NCBI GenBank assembly: GCA_001281695.1
Contig: LJIE01000001.1
Span: 4,048,551-4,112,550 of the forward strand
Origin: a bacterium 336/3
GTDB lineage: Bacteria; Bacteroidota; Bacteroidia; Cytophagales; Thermonemataceae
Direction of reading: 5' to 3'
DNA: 64,000 nt
Every line of letters starts with the position of its first letter. Positions within the stretch are counted from its first letter, which is position 1. The notes under the pieces are model-generated. The model made no database searches. It was not told the DNA's origin and saw only the letters and a program-made list of their open reading frames with translations. The position numbers were made by a program, and so were the translations under genes. This document shows positions 61,395 to 64,000 of this stretch, in pieces.

Positions 61395-63361
61395 AAAACC
61401 AATATATCGTCAGTTTGTGGATATTTCATTTGCCATGCTTCAAAATGTTGTTCAAATAGTTTTTTCTGTTCTACCAGTTCCTCCTTATGTATTTCTTCCA
61501 ATAATGCTTTGAACCTTTTTGAGCTGTATTTCCTGTATTTTTCTCCCCCTAATTGGTCTTGAAAACCATCTGTAGCCATATAAATAACTGCCTTTGAAGA
61601 TTTTAGTTGAATTTCCTGAGTTTTAAATTCTGGCACTTCTATCCAATCTCTATGTTTTCCTCCTAAATAGTATTTATCAGCCTTATATTCTTTTAGTTCA
61701 TCATCCCAAACAAATAAAGAAATCATTGAACCTGCATAACAAATTTTCCTCTCTTGGAGCGATACTCTACAAATCCCTATCTCCATTCCATCCATATTTG
61801 CTGTCTTCTCTTTATTAAGGACATCATTCAAAGAAATATTTAATACTTCCAAAATAGATGCTGGCTCATAAATCTCTCTCTCTATAACAATTTTATCTAA
61901 CAAGTCATTGCCTATCATGCTCATAAAACCACCAGGAACTCCATGTCCAGTACAATCTACCACTGCAACTATTACCTGTCCATAATAAATAGATTTTGGA
62001 TTATTGATGGCATATACCCAGTGAAAATCCCCACTTACTATATCTTTCGGTTTATATACTAGGAAACTCTCTTTAAAATAATCTAAATAATCTTTTTCTT
62101 GTGGTAGAATCGCTTGCTGAATACGTTGAGCATATAATATACTAGCCTTCGTATTTCTATTCTGATTCTCTATTTCTTGCTTTTGCTCCATCAATAACAC
62201 ATTACTCTTTGCTTTCTCCTGATTATTTTTCCACAAAAGTAAGGTCAGCACAGTTAATAATATAGCAACTATTGAAGATGCCAAAATAATATCTTCTCTT
62301 CTACGAATTTGTGCATTATTTAACTCTTGTTCTTTAATACGTTGGACTTGCTCTTTTTCATCATCAAATATTGCTTGTGAAACTGCTATTTTATCATTTG
62401 ATTTTTGACTATATAAAGAATCTCGATAAGTATTAGCAAGTTTTTCATATTTAAAAGCATTTACATAATCATTTTTTTGTTCATACAACTCAGACATATA
62501 TTCGTAAGCTCTTCTGATGGCAACCTTAATATTATTTTTCTGAGCAATACTAATCGCTTCTTCATAAGTTTTTAAAGCTTTGTCATATTCTTTTCTTTTA
62601 TGATGAACTCTAGCTATTCCGTTTAAGACTCTTGGCAATGTATATTGATCATTTTGCTTAATTCGTAAGGCATATACTTTATCATAATATAACATAGCTT
62701 TGTCTAAACTATCTTGATGTAGATAACTTTCAGCTATAAATCCTAATAAATCTGAGATATTTCTTTCACTTTTTAATTTTTCAGCTTTGATGAGTGTTCT
62801 TAAAGATATTTCTAAAGCCTTAGAATAATTTCGTTGATGAATATATAGATTAGCTATATTTTTCATAGTTGTTACTATCCCATCTTCATCTTTAATATCT
62901 TCTTTGATTGCTAATGATAAATTAAAGTAAGCTCTTGCCTTATCATAAAATTCTTGTTCTACATAAACATTGCCTAAGTCGTTGTATCTAAAAGCAATGA
63001 ATCGTTTGTTCCCTAATTTTTCATATAATCGTAATGATTTTAAATGAGACTCCACAGATGATGCATGTTCTCCTTCTCTATAATATAATAGTCCCATATA
63101 CCCATAGCTTTCAGCCATTCCATTTTTATAATTAATCTTTTGGGCTAAAATATTAGCATCTTTTGCATATTGTAAAGCTTGTTTGATATCATTATTTCTG
63201 AGGGCAAAAGATAGCTGATTTTGTATATCAACTTTTATAGAGTCAGATATATTTTGTGTAAGTGCTTGTTGTAAGCTATCTATTTTTTTAGTTTGTCCCC
63301 AACTATTTTGGATAGATATAGCATATACAAATAAAATAAAGGAGAGATATAAAAAATTCAT
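61379..63361 (-). CDS. TPR sensor with SpoIIE-type PP2C phosphatase domain
   Basis: The protein has 660 residues from the ATG at 63361 (MNFLYLSFILFVYAIS); a TTG two codons upstream is possible. A signal peptide is followed by six or seven TPRs (about 30-330), one transmembrane helix (about 358-378), a short coiled coil, and a SpoIIE phosphatase domain (about 425-660; KDIVSGDFHWVY, VVDCTGHGVPGGFMSMIG, KTDDILVLG-type end with TDD). The periplasmic TPRs would sense a partner and control the cytoplasmic phosphatase, which could act on SiaC-like phosphoproteins. Confidence 0.87.
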   Translation of the reverse strand: MNFLYLSFILFVYAISIQNSWGQTKKIDSLQQALTQNISDSIKVDIQNQLSFALRNNDIKQALQYAKDANILAQKINYKNGMAESYGYMGLLYYREGEHASSVESHLKSLRLYEKLGNKRFIAFRYNDLGNVYVEQEFYDKARAYFNLSLAIKEDIKDEDGIVTTMKNIANLYIHQRNYSKALEISLRTLIKAEKLKSERNISDLLGFIAESYLHQDSLDKAMLYYDKVYALRIKQNDQYTLPRVLNGIARVHHKRKEYDKALKTYEEAISIAQKNNIKVAIRRAYEYMSELYEQKNDYVNAFKYEKLANTYRDSLYSQKSNDKIAVSQAIFDDEKEQVQRIKEQELNNAQIRRREDIILASSIVAILLTVLTLLLWKNNQEKAKSNVLLMEQKQEIENQNRNTKASILYAQRIQQAILPQEKDYLDYFKESFLVYKPKDIVSGDFHWVYAINNPKSIYYGQVIVAVVDCTGHGVPGGFMSMIGNDLLDKIVIEREIYEPASILEVLNISLNDVLNKEKTANMDGMEIGICRVSLQERKICYAGSMISLFVWDDELKEYKADKYYLGGKHRDWIEVPEFKTQEIQLKSSKAVIYMATDGFQDQLGGEKYRKYSSKRFKALLEEIHKEELVEQKKLFEQHFEAWQMKYPQTDDILVLGLKI

Positions 63362-63432
63362 ACACAATATCTAATATGAACTACAAATTTATGATTTAGA
63401 TTGAGATTAAAAAAAATAATTGTCTGAAAATG

Positions 63433-63462
63433 TTTGTGATAATATGTTTTTTTGTATATTTG
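63433..63462 (+). promoter_or_regulatory. Promoter of rpmG
   Basis: TTTG (63433-63436), an 18-bp spacer and TATATTTG (63455-63462) give a full Bacteroidota promoter match, 45 bp upstream of the rpmG ATG. Confidence 0.75.
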
Positions 63463-63507
63463 CAACTCTTTACGAAAATCAGATTTATTAAATAAACATA
63501 TAAAAAG

Positions 63508-63693
63508 ATGGCAAAGAAGAAAGAAACCAGAGTGCAGGTTATCTTGGAATGTACAGAGCACAAAACTTCTGGTATGCCCGGAATGTCTCGTTATATTACT
63601 ACCAAGAATAAGAAAAACACAACGGCTCGTTTAGAGTTGAAAAAATACAACCCTATTCTGAGAAAATATACCGTTCATAAAGAAATCAAGTAA
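63508..63693 (+). CDS. rpmG: 50S ribosomal protein L33 (zinc-free type)
   Basis: The protein has 61 residues and the L33 pattern ([48 protein letters not shown]). Zinc-binding L33 has two CxxC pairs; here only the first cysteine remains ([13 protein letters not shown]), so it is a zinc-independent form. It is followed by the DUF4295 gene, with which it shares a promoter and terminator. Confidence 0.96.
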   Translation: MAKKKETRVQVILECTEHKTSGMPGMSRYITTKNKKNTTARLELKKYNPILRKYTVHKEIK

Positions 63694-63711
63694 TTTTAAA
63701 ATTTCACTCCA

Positions 63712-63867
63712 ATGGCAAAGAAAGTTGTTGCAACCTTGAAGAAAGAAGACCCTAATGCAAAAGCATTTGCTAAGGTTATTAGAGCTGTAAAATCTGACAA
63801 AACAGGTTCTTACGTTTTCAAAGAAGAAATGATCCCTGTAGATCAAGTAAAAGACATTCTTAAATAA
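63712..63867 (+). CDS. DUF4295-family small protein
   Basis: This 51-residue ORF begins MAKKVVATLKKEDPNAKAFA and ends VDQVKDILK, with the conserved KSDKTGSYVFKEEMI centre. DUF4295 proteins are short basic proteins encoded directly after rpmG in many Bacteroidota and are likely ribosome- or RNA-associated. It starts 18 bp after rpmG. The high Lys content and conserved position support a real gene. Confidence 0.85.
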   Translation: MAKKVVATLKKEDPNAKAFAKVIRAVKSDKTGSYVFKEEMIPVDQVKDILK

Positions 63868-63895
63868 TTTGTTTTTTACAAGATACTAGAACTAG

Positions 63896-63927
63896 AACCT
63901 TCTAATAATTTTTAGGAGGTTTTTTTA
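63896..63927 (+). terminator. Terminator of rpmG-DUF4295 operon
   Basis: AACCTTCTAA pairs with TTAGGAGGTT (one T-G wobble), followed by TTTTTTATTTT, 28 bp after the DUF4295 stop. Confidence 0.8.
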
Positions 63928-64000
63928 TTTTCTTTAATTCTTAAGATTAAGGATATAATAATCTTCTAGGATAGGCAAAAAAGAACCTCCAAGTATCTTC

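Noticed and set aside
1..64000. CRISPR arrays, insertion sequences, integrases, rRNA, replication origin
   Set aside because: No regularly spaced repeats, transposase or integrase motifs, rRNA sequence or DnaA-box cluster were seen by eye on either strand.

Overview
The window is a stretch of chromosome from a gliding member of the Bacteroidota, most likely order Cytophagales. The evidence is consistent: strongly AT-rich DNA; Bacteroidota-type promoters (TTTG, about 19 bp, TAnnTTTG) in front of rpmG, rpmB, tRNA-Arg and phhA; no obvious Shine-Dalgarno sequences; gliding genes gldB and gldF; and Bacteroidota-restricted families such as GLPGLI, DUF4295, DUF5522 and carboxypeptidase-regulatory-domain TonB receptors. 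No rRNA, CRISPR array, transposase or prophage is visible, and there is one tRNA gene.

Layout. 1-2.5 kb: the N-terminus of pheS, an outer-membrane barrel protein, a MORN/YwqK-type protein and an orphan. 2.5-6.6 kb: a minus-strand block (DUF3667, LysE exporter, Crp/Fnr regulator, then YHS, DoxX and ATP-grasp genes) with a CRP-like operator in front of the YHS gene. 6.7-12.6 kb: the most accessory-looking region. A tRNA-Arg is followed by a decayed lipoprotein gene, an intact lipoprotein gene and a 990-residue modular protein (lysozyme-like, LysM, repeats, papain-like peptidase). Divergent from these is an AAA+ ATPase resembling those of extracellular contractile injection systems. 12.6-18.7 kb: S41 protease, rpmB, rocD and two tandem histone-deacetylase-like genes. 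18.8-30 kb: an exported TPR-CHAT protease, kbl, a Kelch lipoprotein, pyrC, a DUF2279 protein, an LRR protein, nth and an ECF sigma factor. 30-38.4 kb: gatC with a 2OG oxygenase, chrA, mtaB, nadD, phhA and a divergent asparagine synthetase. 38.4-49.6 kb: a DODA-type dioxygenase, a TolB-propeller/Omp85-like fusion, an FAD oxidoreductase, gldB, a PolB-type exonuclease with siaB and siaC, carA and gldF. 49.7-57.3 kb: a LytTR two-component system, a fatty acid hydroxylase fused to DUF2147, and a TonB receptor coupled to a GLPGLI protein. 57.5-64 kb: coaX, a FadL/PorV-like barrel, a MuiA-like protein, a TPR-SpoIIE phosphatase, rpmG and a DUF4295 gene.

How genes may work together. pyrC and carA serve pyrimidine synthesis. 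SiaB and SiaC, with the SpoIIE phosphatase about 14 kb away, could form a partner-switching circuit. The Crp-type regulator probably controls the YHS-DoxX-ATP-grasp operon beside it. The AAA+ ATPase, the 990-residue protein and its lipoproteins look like a contractile-injection or effector/immunity-like module separated from any structural genes. That module is the best candidate here for an undescribed system.
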